Positions 23,757-31,246 of a stretch of 32,041 nucleotides of DNA are shown in pieces. A program made the position numbers and the translations under genes. Within the stretch, counting starts at the first letter, position 1, and each line of letters starts with the position of its first letter. Location: NCBI RefSeq assembly GCF_000336385.2, contig NZ_HG424569.1, positions 10,209 through 42,249 on the forward strand, given 5' to 3'. Source of the stretch: Lysobacter antibioticus HS124. GTDB taxonomy: Bacteria; Pseudomonadota; Gammaproteobacteria; Xanthomonadales; Xanthomonadaceae. The notes under the pieces were generated by a model that ran no database searches, had not been told where the DNA came from, and worked only from the letters and a program-made list of their open reading frames with translations.

Positions 23757-25055
23757 TCATCGCACGCGAGCCCCGGGGGCCTGCGCCCCCGGGGCGTTTT
23801 CGTACTCCGCGCGGCGCAGGCCGCGTTGCAGATGGACGACTCCGGCCAGCAGGCACAGCGCGATCGCCGCGGCCAGGGCCGCGGCCGCCGGCGCCAGGCG
23901 CAGGCGGTCGGCGAGCAGGCCGGCGAACAGCGTCGCCAGCGGCATCGCGCCCATGGTCGCGGCGGAGAACCAGGTCATCTCGCGGCCCATGCGCTGCGCA
24001 TCGGCATTGCGCTGCAGCCACGACAGCGACTGGATGCCGTAGTAGTTCGATGCCGCCGCGAGCAGGCAGAACGCGGCCAGGGTCGGCGGCAGCGCGGCGC
24101 TGGCGGCGAGCAGGGCATAGGCGAGGGCGGCCGCAGCCCAGCACAGCAGGATTTTGCGCAGCACCGCCCGCATGGGATCGGTGGCGCGCGCCGCCAACGG
24201 CGCGGCGACGGCGATGCCGGCGAACTGGGCCAGATAGATCAGGAAATAGCGCGCATCGCCGCGTTCGACCAGCAGCAGCGGCAATAGCACCTGCACCGGA
24301 CCGAAGGCGAGCACGGTGCTGATCAGCAAGTAGGCGTAGTAACTGCGCGGCACGGCGGCCGCGGCCGGGAGCGCCTGCGCCCCGCTGGATGCGTCCGGGC
24401 CGGCGCCTGCGCCGCGTACCGGCCCGCGCCGGCGCACCGCCGCCAGCAGCCACAACGAGGCCGCCACGCAAATGGCGTCGATCCAGAAGGCCCACGCCAG
24501 GCTGCGCGCGTCGTGGCTGCGCAGAATCAGACTGCCCGCGAGCATCGGCAACAGCGTCATCGCCAGGCTGGACGCGACCGCGAACACCGCGTTGCCGGCG
24601 GCGAGCAGGGGTTTGCGGATGTACAGGCCGAAGCTGGCGCGACCGGCCGGGTACGCCAGCGCCCAGACCAGGCCGCCGAGCAGGGCGATCGCGTATACGC
24701 TTTCGATCGTGATCCGGCCGCTGCCGGCCAGGATCGCCAATGCGGCATTGAGCGCCACGTAACAGGCGCGGCACCACCACAGCACGCGCAGCGGATCGAG
24801 CCGATCGAGCAGGCCGCGGCCGAATCCGAGCAGCAGCGCGCTGGGCAAGGCTTCGATCGCCGCGGTCAGGCCCAGGTCGAAGGCGCGGCCGGTCAGGCGC
24901 ATGACCAGAAACGGCAGGGCGATCAGGGTGAAACTGGCGCCGAAGGTGGTGATGAGATTGTCGAGCAACAGCCAGCCCAGGCGCGGATCGCGCCGGCTCA
25001 GCCGCCATAGGCGCGCGGCGTCGGCGGCGCGGCGGCGCAGCGCGAACCGGGGCAT
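23757..25055 (-). CDS. Major facilitator superfamily transporter
   Basis: The 432-residue product shows about 12 hydrophobic segments, with the usual central charged loop around residues 205-235 (RRRGPVRGAGAGPDASSG). Segments such as NLITTFGASFTLIALPFLVMRLTG near the N-terminus are typical of the EntS/MacAB-unrelated MFS efflux branch. It is expected in the inner membrane as an exporter; the substrate is unknown. The ATG at 25055 lies 25 bp after the stop of the methyltransferase-like gene, so the two are probably co-transcribed. The C-terminal tail after the last helix is encoded by the shared terminator stem. Confidence 0.85.
   Translation of the reverse strand: MPRFALRRRAADAARLWRLSRRDPRLGWLLLDNLITTFGASFTLIALPFLVMRLTGRAFDLGLTAAIEALPSALLLGFGRGLLDRLDPLRVLWWCRACYVALNAALAILAGSGRITIESVYAIALLGGLVWALAYPAGRASFGLYIRKPLLAAGNAVFAVASSLAMTLLPMLAGSLILRSHDARSLAWAFWIDAICVAASLWLLAAVRRRGPVRGAGAGPDASSGAQALPAAAAVPRSYYAYLLISTVLAFGPVQVLLPLLLVERGDARYFLIYLAQFAGIAVAAPLAARATDPMRAVLRKILLCWAAAALAYALLAASAALPPTLAAFCLLAAASNYYGIQSLSWLQRNADAQRMGREMTWFSAATMGAMPLATLFAGLLADRLRLAPAAAALAAAIALCLLAGVVHLQRGLRRAEYENAPGAQAPGARVR
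23770..23800 (+). terminator. Strong intrinsic terminator shared by convergent genes
   Basis: GCCCCGGGGGC (23770-23780) and GCCCCCGGGGC (23785-23795) form a perfect 11-bp stem with a 4-nt loop, followed by GTTTTC on the plus strand. It ends the 772-residue protein gene. It lies inside the last codons of the convergent MFS gene, where it encodes part of the APGAQAPGA tail. Confidence 0.85.
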
Positions 25056-25080
25056 CGGTGCGGCGTCGCTATGCGCCGGC

Positions 25081-25767
25081 TCAGGACGCGGCCGCGCCGG
25101 TGCGGCGCAGGAAGAACAATTCGCCGTCGCGCTCCACCGTCAGGCCGTAGGCGCTGGCGATGGCGCGCAGCTTGCCGGCGTCCAGGCGCCATACCGGCTC
25201 GACATCGTCGACGCCGAGGTCGAGGGTCCATTGCATGCCCAGCCAATGGGTGAGCACGAAGCCGCGCTCGCTCAGCAGCCCGGCCAGGGTTTCGAAATAG
25301 CGCTCCAGATGGCGCTGGCAGCAGGCGAAGCTGGCCAGGTTGTTGTCGAGAACGCAGTCGAAGCGGCGGTCGCGGAACCGTTCGGCGAACTCCAGGCCGT
25401 GCTTGTTGAGCAGATGGACCTGGTAGTCGGCGATGCCGAGGCTGCGGCCGTGCTCCCATTCGCCCTCCGCCACGGTCACCGAGGTCACCCGCGCGCGGCC
25501 GGCGAGCAGGCGCGCGACCGAGGAATTGCCGGTGCCGATGTGCAGCACTTCGCCTCCGTCCAGTTCGGCCCGCTCCAGCCAGAGATTGATCGCTTGCTGG
25601 TCTTCGGTGGGTTCGCACTGCGAGTAGTCGAGCAGCGGCCAGGTGGCGCGCTCTTCGGCGGCGCGGTGGGTGGCCGCGTGCGGTTCGCGTCCGCAATCCA
25701 GGCGCTGCGCGCCGATGTCGAAGCGCGGCCGGAACGCGGCGGCGGAGGCGAGCGAGGGTTCGTTCAT
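25081..25767 (-). CDS. Class I SAM-dependent methyltransferase-fold protein
   Basis: The start at ATG 25767 gives 228 residues; a much longer upstream frame has no protein-like composition. Motif I of a Rossmann-like methyltransferase is visible as GGEVLHIGTGNSS (71-83). TSVTVAEGEW (95-104) follows at the acidic ribose-binding position, then FDCVLDNNLASF (136-147) as motif IV and GFVLTHWL (169-176) near motif VI. The IGTGNSS form, instead of GxGxG with Asp/Glu, is unusual but known in some members. No signal peptide is present, so it is cytoplasmic. It is divergent from the glycosyltransferase/deacetylase pair and upstream of an MFS exporter. Modification of a small molecule or glycan before export is inference. 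The ribosome site is weak. Confidence 0.7.
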   Translation of the reverse strand: MNEPSLASAAAFRPRFDIGAQRLDCGREPHAATHRAAEERATWPLLDYSQCEPTEDQQAINLWLERAELDGGEVLHIGTGNSSVARLLAGRARVTSVTVAEGEWEHGRSLGIADYQVHLLNKHGLEFAERFRDRRFDCVLDNNLASFACCQRHLERYFETLAGLLSERGFVLTHWLGMQWTLDLGVDDVEPVWRLDAGKLRAIASAYGLTVERDGELFFLRRTGAAAS

Positions 25768-26184
25768 GGCAAGGGCCGAGTCGAGCGATGGAGGAGCCGG
25801 GTAATGCGGAGCGATGCGAATGCGGGCGCCCACAGCCGGCGGAGTGGATCGATTCTTCAACGCGCGCTGTCGCGGTGTCGAGAGAATGCGCGCGCCGTTC
25901 GCGGAACTGCTAAACGTCGTCACAGAAAAGCGAGTGCGCCTGCTTCCATTCTTGCTTGCGAAAAACGCGGCCATGCATCGCGTTTTCGACCGTAGCCAGG
26001 TTACGGTTTTGTTGCAGGTTCCGCCCGTTGCGCCGTTCCTCCCCCGTTGTAGCCGATGCAAGCACCGAACGTGCGGCCCTCGTCATGCGGGGCGTCGTAT
26101 CGACGCGTCCGGTCTGCCCAACAGACCCTGCGGTCCGCCGCGCGCAATGCGTGCGCGGAGCGCGTTGCCGGATGCGTTGTTCTC
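25768..26184. other. Divergent intergenic region with an inverted repeat
   Basis: This 417-bp stretch separates the divergent methyltransferase-like and glycosyltransferase genes and should hold both promoters. CGAAAAACGCG (25959-25969) and CGCGTTTTCG (25979-25988) form an inverted repeat with one unpaired A around GCCATGCAT, a candidate operator. Frames extending the two genes into this region lack ribosome sites and protein-like composition. I cannot define -35/-10 boxes with confidence. Confidence 0.4.
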
Positions 26185-27375
26185 ATGCTGAGCCAGTTCT
26201 TCTTGACCGGCCTGGTCGGTTTCTCGACCTTGATCCTGTTGTGTTGCCTGATCTTTCTCGCCGGTTGGGCGGTGTGGCGCGTCTTGCGGCGGCCGCCGTC
26301 GCCGACGTTGGCCGACTATCCCTTCGTTTCGATCCTGGTGCCGTTCTACAACGAGCCGCCGGCGTCGTTCCTGCGTACGCTGGAGGCGATCGAGAACGCC
26401 GAATACCCCGGCCGGATCGAAGTGCTGCTGGTCGACGACGGGTCCACGAACGCTACGCCGCAGGCGCTGGCGCAGTGGCTGCAGCCGCCGCGCGAAAAGT
26501 GCTATCGCCTGGTGTCGTTGGCGCGCAACGGCGGCGCCAAGGGCCTCGCCCTGGATGCGGCCTTGCCGCAGCTGTCGCCGGAGTCGGACGTGGTCACGGT
26601 GATCGACAGCGATACGGTGATCCTGCCGTGCTCGTTGCGGCGCGCGGTCGAGGCCCTGTACGCCTCGCCGCGCCATGCCGCCGCCTGCGGGCTGATCGTG
26701 CCCGACGAGCGCCATCGCTCCTGGCTGCACCGGCTGCAGTTCTACGAGCATGTCGGGGCGCTCGCGGCGATCCGCTATGTGCAGAGCAAGATCGGTGTGG
26801 TCAACGTGGTCGCCGGGGCGTTCTCGTTGCACCGCACCGCGGTGATCCGCGAACTCGGCGGCTGGGGCGACTGGCTGGGCGAGGACATTTCCTGGACCTG
26901 GCGCGCCTTCGCCCACGGCTATTCGATCGCCTACGCGCCCGACGCGATCGCGTACACGATCTGCCCGACCACGCTGCAGGGCCTGTTCCGCCAACGCCGG
27001 CGCTGGGCGCGCGGACGGCTGGAGTCGTTCCGCGTCGCCTGGCGCATCTCCTGGGCGCGGACCATGACCATGCTGCCGTGGTGGCTGCTGTGGGCGCAAT
27101 CGGCGCTGGTGCCGACCTTGCTGCTGTTGATCGCCGGCGCGTTGGTCTATCGCAGTCCCAGCCTGCTCGCGATCGCAGGACTGAACTGGTCGCTGATGGC
27201 GCTGCTGAATTTCGTCTCGATGATTCAGGCGCGCACCCGGCTGGGCCTGAGACCGTTGGACCTGGCCCTGGTCTCGGTGTGCAACACCGTCATCGACGTG
27301 CTGCTATTGCCGGCCAACCTGATCGGCTTGCTCGACGAACTGCGCGGCGGTCGCAAGACCTGGCTGACGCGCTGA
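26185..27375 (+). CDS. Membrane processive glycosyltransferase, family 2
   Basis: With the start at ATG 26185 the product has 396 residues; the frame is open upstream to 26056, but that part is Arg-rich and not membrane-like. An N-terminal double membrane segment (6-28) precedes the GT2 domain with VDDGS (83-87), DSD (141-143), GEDISW (232-237) and QRRRW (270-274), the complete catalytic set of processive beta-glycosyltransferases such as PgaC, hyaluronan synthase and NodC. Three C-terminal hydrophobic stretches follow. Only 7 bp separate it from the NodB-type deacetylase gene, so the two form an operon. The likely product is a beta-linked GlcNAc-type polymer or oligomer that is then deacetylated (inference). 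It is distinct from the true PgaC in this window. Confidence 0.85.
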   Translation: MLSQFFLTGLVGFSTLILLCCLIFLAGWAVWRVLRRPPSPTLADYPFVSILVPFYNEPPASFLRTLEAIENAEYPGRIEVLLVDDGSTNATPQALAQWLQPPREKCYRLVSLARNGGAKGLALDAALPQLSPESDVVTVIDSDTVILPCSLRRAVEALYASPRHAAACGLIVPDERHRSWLHRLQFYEHVGALAAIRYVQSKIGVVNVVAGAFSLHRTAVIRELGGWGDWLGEDISWTWRAFAHGYSIAYAPDAIAYTICPTTLQGLFRQRRRWARGRLESFRVAWRISWARTMTMLPWWLLWAQSALVPTLLLLIAGALVYRSPSLLAIAGLNWSLMALLNFVSMIQARTRLGLRPLDLALVSVCNTVIDVLLLPANLIGLLDELRGGRKTWLTR

Positions 27376-27382
27376 GCGGCGC

Positions 27383-28084
27383 ATGGACTGGCACGGATTC
27401 CTGCAGGCCCGGCCACAGGCCTATCTCGGCCGCGGCGCCGCGGACCGGCGCGTACTGGCGCTGACCTTCGACGACGGACCCGGTCGCGCCACGCCGGCCC
27501 TGCTCGATGCCTTGCGCGAACTCGATGTGCGCGCCAGCTTCTTCTGCGTCGGCGCGGCGATGCGCGCGCAGCCAGCGTTCGTACAGCGATTGCTCGATGA
27601 AGGGCACGAACTGGGCAACCACTCCGAGCGCCATGCCGATGCGCGCGGGATCGAGGCCGGGCAGTGGATGCGCGAGGAAGTAGAGCCGACGGCCGAGGCG
27701 CTGGCGGCGGCCGCGCGCGACCGGCCGGTCGCGGCGGCGCCGTTGTTCCGCCCGGCCTACGGCGAACTCGATGCCGCGCAATTCGACGCGCTGGCCGCGG
27801 CCGGCTACGTCGTGGTCGGCTGGTCGGTCGACCCGCGCGACTGGTTGGAACCGGACGCGCCGGGCTATGTCTCCTGCGTGGTCGAGTCCGTATTGGCGCG
27901 TATCCACCCCGGCGCGATCGTGCTGCTGCACGACGGCGACGACGAAAGCGGCGGCGCGCGCCACGGCATCGTCGAGATCGTGCGTCGGCTGGTGCCGGCG
28001 CTGCGGAACCAGGGCTATGGCTTGGTAAGGGCCGGCGAACTGATGGCGGCGACGGGCGCGGGCCGGACGACGGCGATAAGCTGA
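27383..28084 (+). CDS. NodB-type polysaccharide / chitooligosaccharide deacetylase, cytoplasmic
   Basis: The 233-residue product has all five NodB-homology motifs: TFDDGP (28-33, Asp30 and Asp31), HELGNHSERH (75-84, metal-binding His80 and His84), RPAYGE (123-128), GWSVDPRDW (146-154) and VLLHDGD (180-186). Such enzymes remove N-acetyl groups from GlcNAc polymers or oligomers with a divalent metal. There is no signal peptide or membrane anchor, unlike PgaB and peptidoglycan deacetylases. A cytoplasmic location, as for rhizobial NodB, is therefore indicated. It directly follows the GT2 gene and has no clear ribosome site of its own, suggesting translational coupling. Substrate is unproven. Confidence 0.88.
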   Translation: MDWHGFLQARPQAYLGRGAADRRVLALTFDDGPGRATPALLDALRELDVRASFFCVGAAMRAQPAFVQRLLDEGHELGNHSERHADARGIEAGQWMREEVEPTAEALAAAARDRPVAAAPLFRPAYGELDAAQFDALAAAGYVVVGWSVDPRDWLEPDAPGYVSCVVESVLARIHPGAIVLLHDGDDESGGARHGIVEIVRRLVPALRNQGYGLVRAGELMAATGAGRTTAIS

Positions 28085-28123
28085 CGCTTCGATGCCTTCG
28101 CGAGTCTGTCGGCTTTTGTCGCT

Positions 28124-28501
28124 TCAGGCTTCGGGCGGCTGCTGCTGCGGCGGCGGTACCGGCCGCGGTGCGCGGCGCGGTGGCGGCGCTTCGCGGTGCG
28201 GTTCGAGGTAGACCGCATTGAGCAGGGGCAGGGCGACGAACAGCGCTCCGAGCCACAGCATCGACGCAGTGAAGAAGCCGAAGCTGAGCAGCATGGCGCC
28301 CATCAACAGGGCGAACAGGCCCGAGCCCAGGCGCACGATCAGGGCGAACAGCGAGGATTCGATCCATGCCGCCGAGGCCAGCGCGACCACGAACGGTGCC
28401 AACCCGAACAGGGTGCCGATCGGCGAGGGACGGCCGCCGAAGGCGGTGAGAATGACCGCTGCGATGGCGATCCAGTTCCACAAGATCAGATAGCGTCCCA
28501 T
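28124..28501 (-). CDS. Small integral membrane protein (125 aa)
   Basis: The ATG at 28501 has AAGGA 9 nt upstream. The product shows three to four hydrophobic segments (ILWNWIAIAAVILTAF at the N-terminus, then GLAPFVVALASAAWI, LIVRLGSGLFALLMGAMLLS and ASMLWLGALFVALPLL). It ends with a Pro/Arg/Gln-rich cytoplasmic tail, RPVPPPQQQPPEA. No known family is recognised. It lies 92 bp downstream of the FG-GAP-like gene on the same strand and converges on the deacetylase gene with 39 bp between them. A role in the envelope is all that can be said. Confidence 0.65.
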   Translation of the reverse strand: MGRYLILWNWIAIAAVILTAFGGRPSPIGTLFGLAPFVVALASAAWIESSLFALIVRLGSGLFALLMGAMLLSFGFFTASMLWLGALFVALPLLNAVYLEPHREAPPPRRAPRPVPPPQQQPPEA

Positions 28502-28593
28502 GTGTTGCGGGTCCTTTGGCTGGGGATCGTTGGTCCGCGACGTTGCGTCAGGTAACGGCAGCGCGCGGCATAGGCCAAAACACAGGCCGCGAC

Positions 28594-29184
28594 TCAGCGC
28601 CGGCCGGGCGCTGGGGCCAGTCGGGTCAGGGCCCCCGGCTTCCAGGCGTAGTGCCAGGTATGCCGGCCGGGCGCGGGGCAGGCGGCGCTGTGGCCGTGTC
28701 CGGCGCCGGCATCGCCCTGACAGAACGGCGATGCCTCGCGAGCGAGGAACGCCACCGAAATGCGCTGGTCCGCCACCCGGATCGATTCGACCTCGCCGGG
28801 AATCTGCGCACTGGCGTTCTCGACGTAGCCGAGCGCGCGGACCCGGGCCAGATGGGCTTTCTCGGCGTCGTCGCTGAGGCGCGAGGGCTGCGCGCGCGGA
28901 TCGTTCGGGCGCAGTGCGTCCAGCACCGTCAGCGAGTTCTCGCAATCGAAATTGGCCTGGGCGCAGGTGGCCGTCAGCAGGAACAGGATTTCGGCGCGGC
29001 CGTCACCGTCGAGATCGGCGACCTGGACCCGGCGGGCGCGGAAATCGCTTTGGATGTCGTCGCCGTAGCGGTTGTCGGCGACCGCGTCCGCTGCGCGTTG
29101 GGCCGCGGTCGTATCCGCAGGCGCGGCGAACGACAGGCCCGCCCAACAGGCGAGCGACGACAAGACGACGGCAGTCCTTGGCAT
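28594..29184 (-). CDS. Secreted protein with an FG-GAP/VCBS-like calcium motif (196 aa)
   Basis: Starting at ATG 29184 the protein has a signal peptide (MPRTAVVLSSLACWAGLSFA, residues 1-20). A single VADLDGDGRAEILFL motif (about 55-69) follows, the DxDxDG calcium-binding turn of FG-GAP/VCBS repeats. Four cysteines fit a periplasmic or extracellular location. The C-terminal part (ALTRLAPAPGRR) is basic. Frame extension upstream of 29184 is Arg-rich and not protein-like. It is probably transcribed with the small membrane protein downstream. Specific function unknown; one motif is too few for a propeller. Confidence 0.7.
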   Translation of the reverse strand: MPRTAVVLSSLACWAGLSFAAPADTTAAQRAADAVADNRYGDDIQSDFRARRVQVADLDGDGRAEILFLLTATCAQANFDCENSLTVLDALRPNDPRAQPSRLSDDAEKAHLARVRALGYVENASAQIPGEVESIRVADQRISVAFLAREASPFCQGDAGAGHGHSAACPAPGRHTWHYAWKPGALTRLAPAPGRR

Positions 29185-29815
29185 GGCGACGATTCCCGGC
29201 GCCTCGAGGGTGAGGCGGCTGCGGCCTAGATTACGCCACCGTGCGCGCTGCGCAACGAGACGCCGGCGGTCTGGAGGCGGTGGCGCGACGTGGCCGCGCC
29301 GTGCCGGGCGGTCGTGTGGTGGCCCGGTGCGCCCGGCGCCGGTTTTATGCGGCCCAAGCCTCGCCAGCGACGACGGCCTAGACCGGAGCGGATTGCGTCC
29401 GCGGCTGCGCCCGCGGCGCCGTTGCGACCGCCTTGGCGCTGGCCGAGCCCGTCTTGCTCGACGCCTGCACACGCAGCGACGCCTGCGGCGAGGCCTGTCC
29501 GGAGCGGGTGCTTGCGCGCGACGCAGCGGGCCGGCGACCTGGCGCTATCGCGCGGATACCGACCCTTTATCGCGCCTGGGCGCGGCTTCGAGTTTTACGG
29601 CACTCCGAAAGGCGCGCGGTGATCTGGGCCCTGCCTCAAGCGGTGGCAGGGGCACGCGCGAGAAGACCTGCGTCGACTGCCCCAAGCGCATCGCCCCTTG
29701 GTTGCCGGACGTGAGCGGGGTGCCGCAAGGCTAGAACAGGGCGGCGCGAACTCGCCTGCGGGCGAGCAACCGACGGACGCGAACGGTTCCGTCCGCGCTG
29801 CCGCGTAGCGGGCGC
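29185..29815. other. Gene-poor region containing a ferredoxin relic
   Basis: No intact gene is supported in these 631 bases. Long overlapping frames exist on both strands but have Arg/Pro-rich composition typical of antisense or out-of-frame reading of high-G+C DNA. The only recognisable content is the NapF-like relic at about 29420-29625, listed separately. It also holds the upstream region of the secreted 196-residue protein at its left end. Confidence 0.5.
29420..29625 (+). pseudogene. napF: Decayed NapF-like 4Fe-4S ferredoxin fragment
   Basis: One frame reads APLRPPW up to 29436. The frame shifted by one base continues ALAEPVLLDACTRSDACGEACPERVLARD from 29436. Joined, they give the RPPWA...CTRC..C...CP pattern typical of NapF-type ferredoxins, with a single G missing at about 29436. 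The cluster spacing C-x2-x-x2-C-x3-C-P is kept, but the second cysteine is serine (AGC for TGC). The second iron-sulfur cluster motif cannot be read further on, and no nap genes are nearby. A one-base deletion, a lost ligand and a missing 3' part together suggest a dead fragment. The match is by eye only. Confidence 0.5.
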
Positions 29816-30301
29816 TCAGCGCGCGTCCGGAAACCGGTTGACCCGGTCGATGCCGTGGATGGCGGCGTTGCTCGCATGCAGGTTGGGCTGGACGAGCTTG
29901 GCGATGCCGACCATCACATGCCTGTCGACCGATTGGATCGCCAGGCTGTTTCCGTGCAAGGTCTTCAGCGAACTCCAGCGCTCGAACTCGGCCACGGTCT
30001 TGCGCCTGGCGATCAGGTGATGGCACAGCAAGTCGATCAGGCGCGGCTGGTTCGGCGCGAGCAACAGCGATTCGAGGTAGCCATCCGGAAGCATGCCGAA
30101 CGCTGCATCGGTGGGGATGAAGGCGGTGAACGGACCGGGCCCGTCCAGCAGTTCGCGCAATCCGGCGCGTTCGGCCGCGTCGCAGAACACGGAGAACCCG
30201 TGCTCGGCGGCGACTTCGAGCAGCTTTCTTGCGGTGCTGTCCGGGCGGGCGATGGAGACGATCCGCGGCATGACGCGCGCGGACAGGGCGGAGGAGTTCA
30301 T
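29816..30301 (-). CDS. FAS1 (fasciclin) domain protein, no signal peptide (161 aa)
   Basis: The ATG at 30301 has AAGGA 8 nt upstream. Nearly the whole protein from residue 25 is a single FAS1 domain: FSVFCDAAERAGL, GPGPFTAFIPTDAAFGMLP (the conserved GPFTxFxPTDxAF block), LLCHHLIARRKTV (H-x-hydrophobic block) and AAIHGIDRVNRFP at the end (I/V-H-x-ID block). FAS1 domains mediate adhesion and matrix contacts and are normally exported. Here the N-terminus (MNSSALSARVMPRIVSIARP) is not a convincing signal peptide. It sits 64 bp downstream of the small membrane protein gene on the same strand. A second FAS1 gene lies divergently 0.9 kb away. Confidence 0.88.
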   Translation of the reverse strand: MNSSALSARVMPRIVSIARPDSTARKLLEVAAEHGFSVFCDAAERAGLRELLDGPGPFTAFIPTDAAFGMLPDGYLESLLLAPNQPRLIDLLCHHLIARRKTVAEFERWSSLKTLHGNSLAIQSVDRHVMVGIAKLVQPNLHASNAAIHGIDRVNRFPDAR

Positions 30302-30365
30302 GTGGTTGTCCTTGGATGGCAGCGCACTGAAGCGCGCGCTGCGATGGTGCGATGGATGGAACGAA

Positions 30366-30707
30366 TCACCAGCCCCAGACGCTGATGGCCAGGAGCAGAA
30401 TGCAGCCCGATATCGCGGTCGCCCAGTACGAGGCGAGCATCTGCCCGCGATTGTCCTTGCAATACAGCGCGCCGCCGCGATCCTGGCTGAGTCGGAAGTT
30501 CCGGTCCCTGAGATAGATCATGAGATTGCGCGCACCGCGCGGCGTATTGGGCGGCCCGTTCCGTTCCGATGGGCGAGGGCTGCGGAGGTGATCGCGCTGC
30601 TTCGGATGCAAGGTGCCAAGCAGTTTCCAGAATCTGGCCCGAAGCAGGGATTCGATCGCGATCGCCGAAACGAACAGGATCAGCGCGGACAAGGTGATCG
30701 CGTTCAT
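30366..30707 (-). CDS. Small two-helix membrane protein, UspB-like layout (113 aa)
   Basis: The product has an N-terminal membrane helix (ITLSALILFVSAIAI), a charged cytoplasmic middle (about 22-90) with NLMIYLRDRNFRLSQD, and a C-terminal membrane helix (WATAISGCILLLAISVW). This layout and the charged block before the last helix resemble the universal stress protein UspB, but the similarity is by eye and weak. Its ATG (30707) overlaps the stop of the 83-codon gene in an ATGA junction, so it is translationally coupled to it. It is followed 64 bp later by the FAS1 gene. Confidence 0.65.
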   Translation of the reverse strand: MNAITLSALILFVSAIAIESLLRARFWKLLGTLHPKQRDHLRSPRPSERNGPPNTPRGARNLMIYLRDRNFRLSQDRGGALYCKDNRGQMLASYWATAISGCILLLAISVWGW

Positions 30708-30955
30708 TCGGCGCCCGCCCGGGCAGCGGCCAGCCGTCGCCGTAGTCCGCGCGAGCCCTTGTCAGGGAGCGGTTCGCGTCGGTCACGATCGGTAAAGTAG
30801 TGCCGCCACGGTGTGGCCGGCCTCAGCGGGGCGGGATCGGGAGCGAGAATGGGCCAGCCTTCGCTCTCTGCGTCCTGGATCGCTCGCAGGTCCTGCAGGA
30901 CGAGATTGCGCGCTGCGTGGGCCAGGAGCAGTTCGAGGTGCGCTTGAGCGTACAT
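30704..30955 (-). CDS. Small hypothetical protein (83 aa), first gene of the FAS1 operon
   Basis: The ATG at 30955 has GGAG about 6 nt upstream. The 83 residues begin with an amphipathic helix (MYAQAHLELLLAHAARNLVLQ) and become basic and Pro-rich. The stop overlaps the next start by 4 bp, which supports it as a real gene. No known domain. The frame is open much further upstream, but that part is antisense to the FAS1 gene on the other strand and is not protein-like. Confidence 0.5.
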   Translation of the reverse strand: MYAQAHLELLLAHAARNLVLQDLRAIQDAESEGWPILAPDPAPLRPATPWRHYFTDRDRREPLPDKGSRGLRRRLAAARAGAE

Positions 30956-31246
30956 GCCGTTCTCCGGCCTGCACGCTGAGGAGCGGCTGGCGGCAGACGC
31001 TTCGATGCTTGCAGGTACACACCCTATCAGACTTCCTGCGGTTCGGCGCGACGGCGAACTCGTCACGGCGAAGTAACGGAGCAAGGCGCATGTTGGCCGA
31101 GTTGCGGTGCAATGCCGCAACGGCTGCTCAAGCCGCGCCGCACGTCCATTCACTCTCCGCATTGAGTCATCGCTCCCGATACGCGGGGGCATCGGCTTCG
31201 GCCATCCTCGATTCGCCCGATGCGAATCCATCAGCAGGCCACTTCC

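Noticed and set aside
25081-25767. NodS assignment for the methyltransferase-like protein
   Set aside because: Only the general Rossmann-type methyltransferase motifs are visible. The IGTGNSS motif and the rest do not look like NodS.
29072-29734. A 220-codon plus-strand frame across the gene-poor region
   Set aside because: It begins inside the opposite-strand secreted protein, has Arg-rich random composition, and reads through the ferredoxin relic in the wrong frame.
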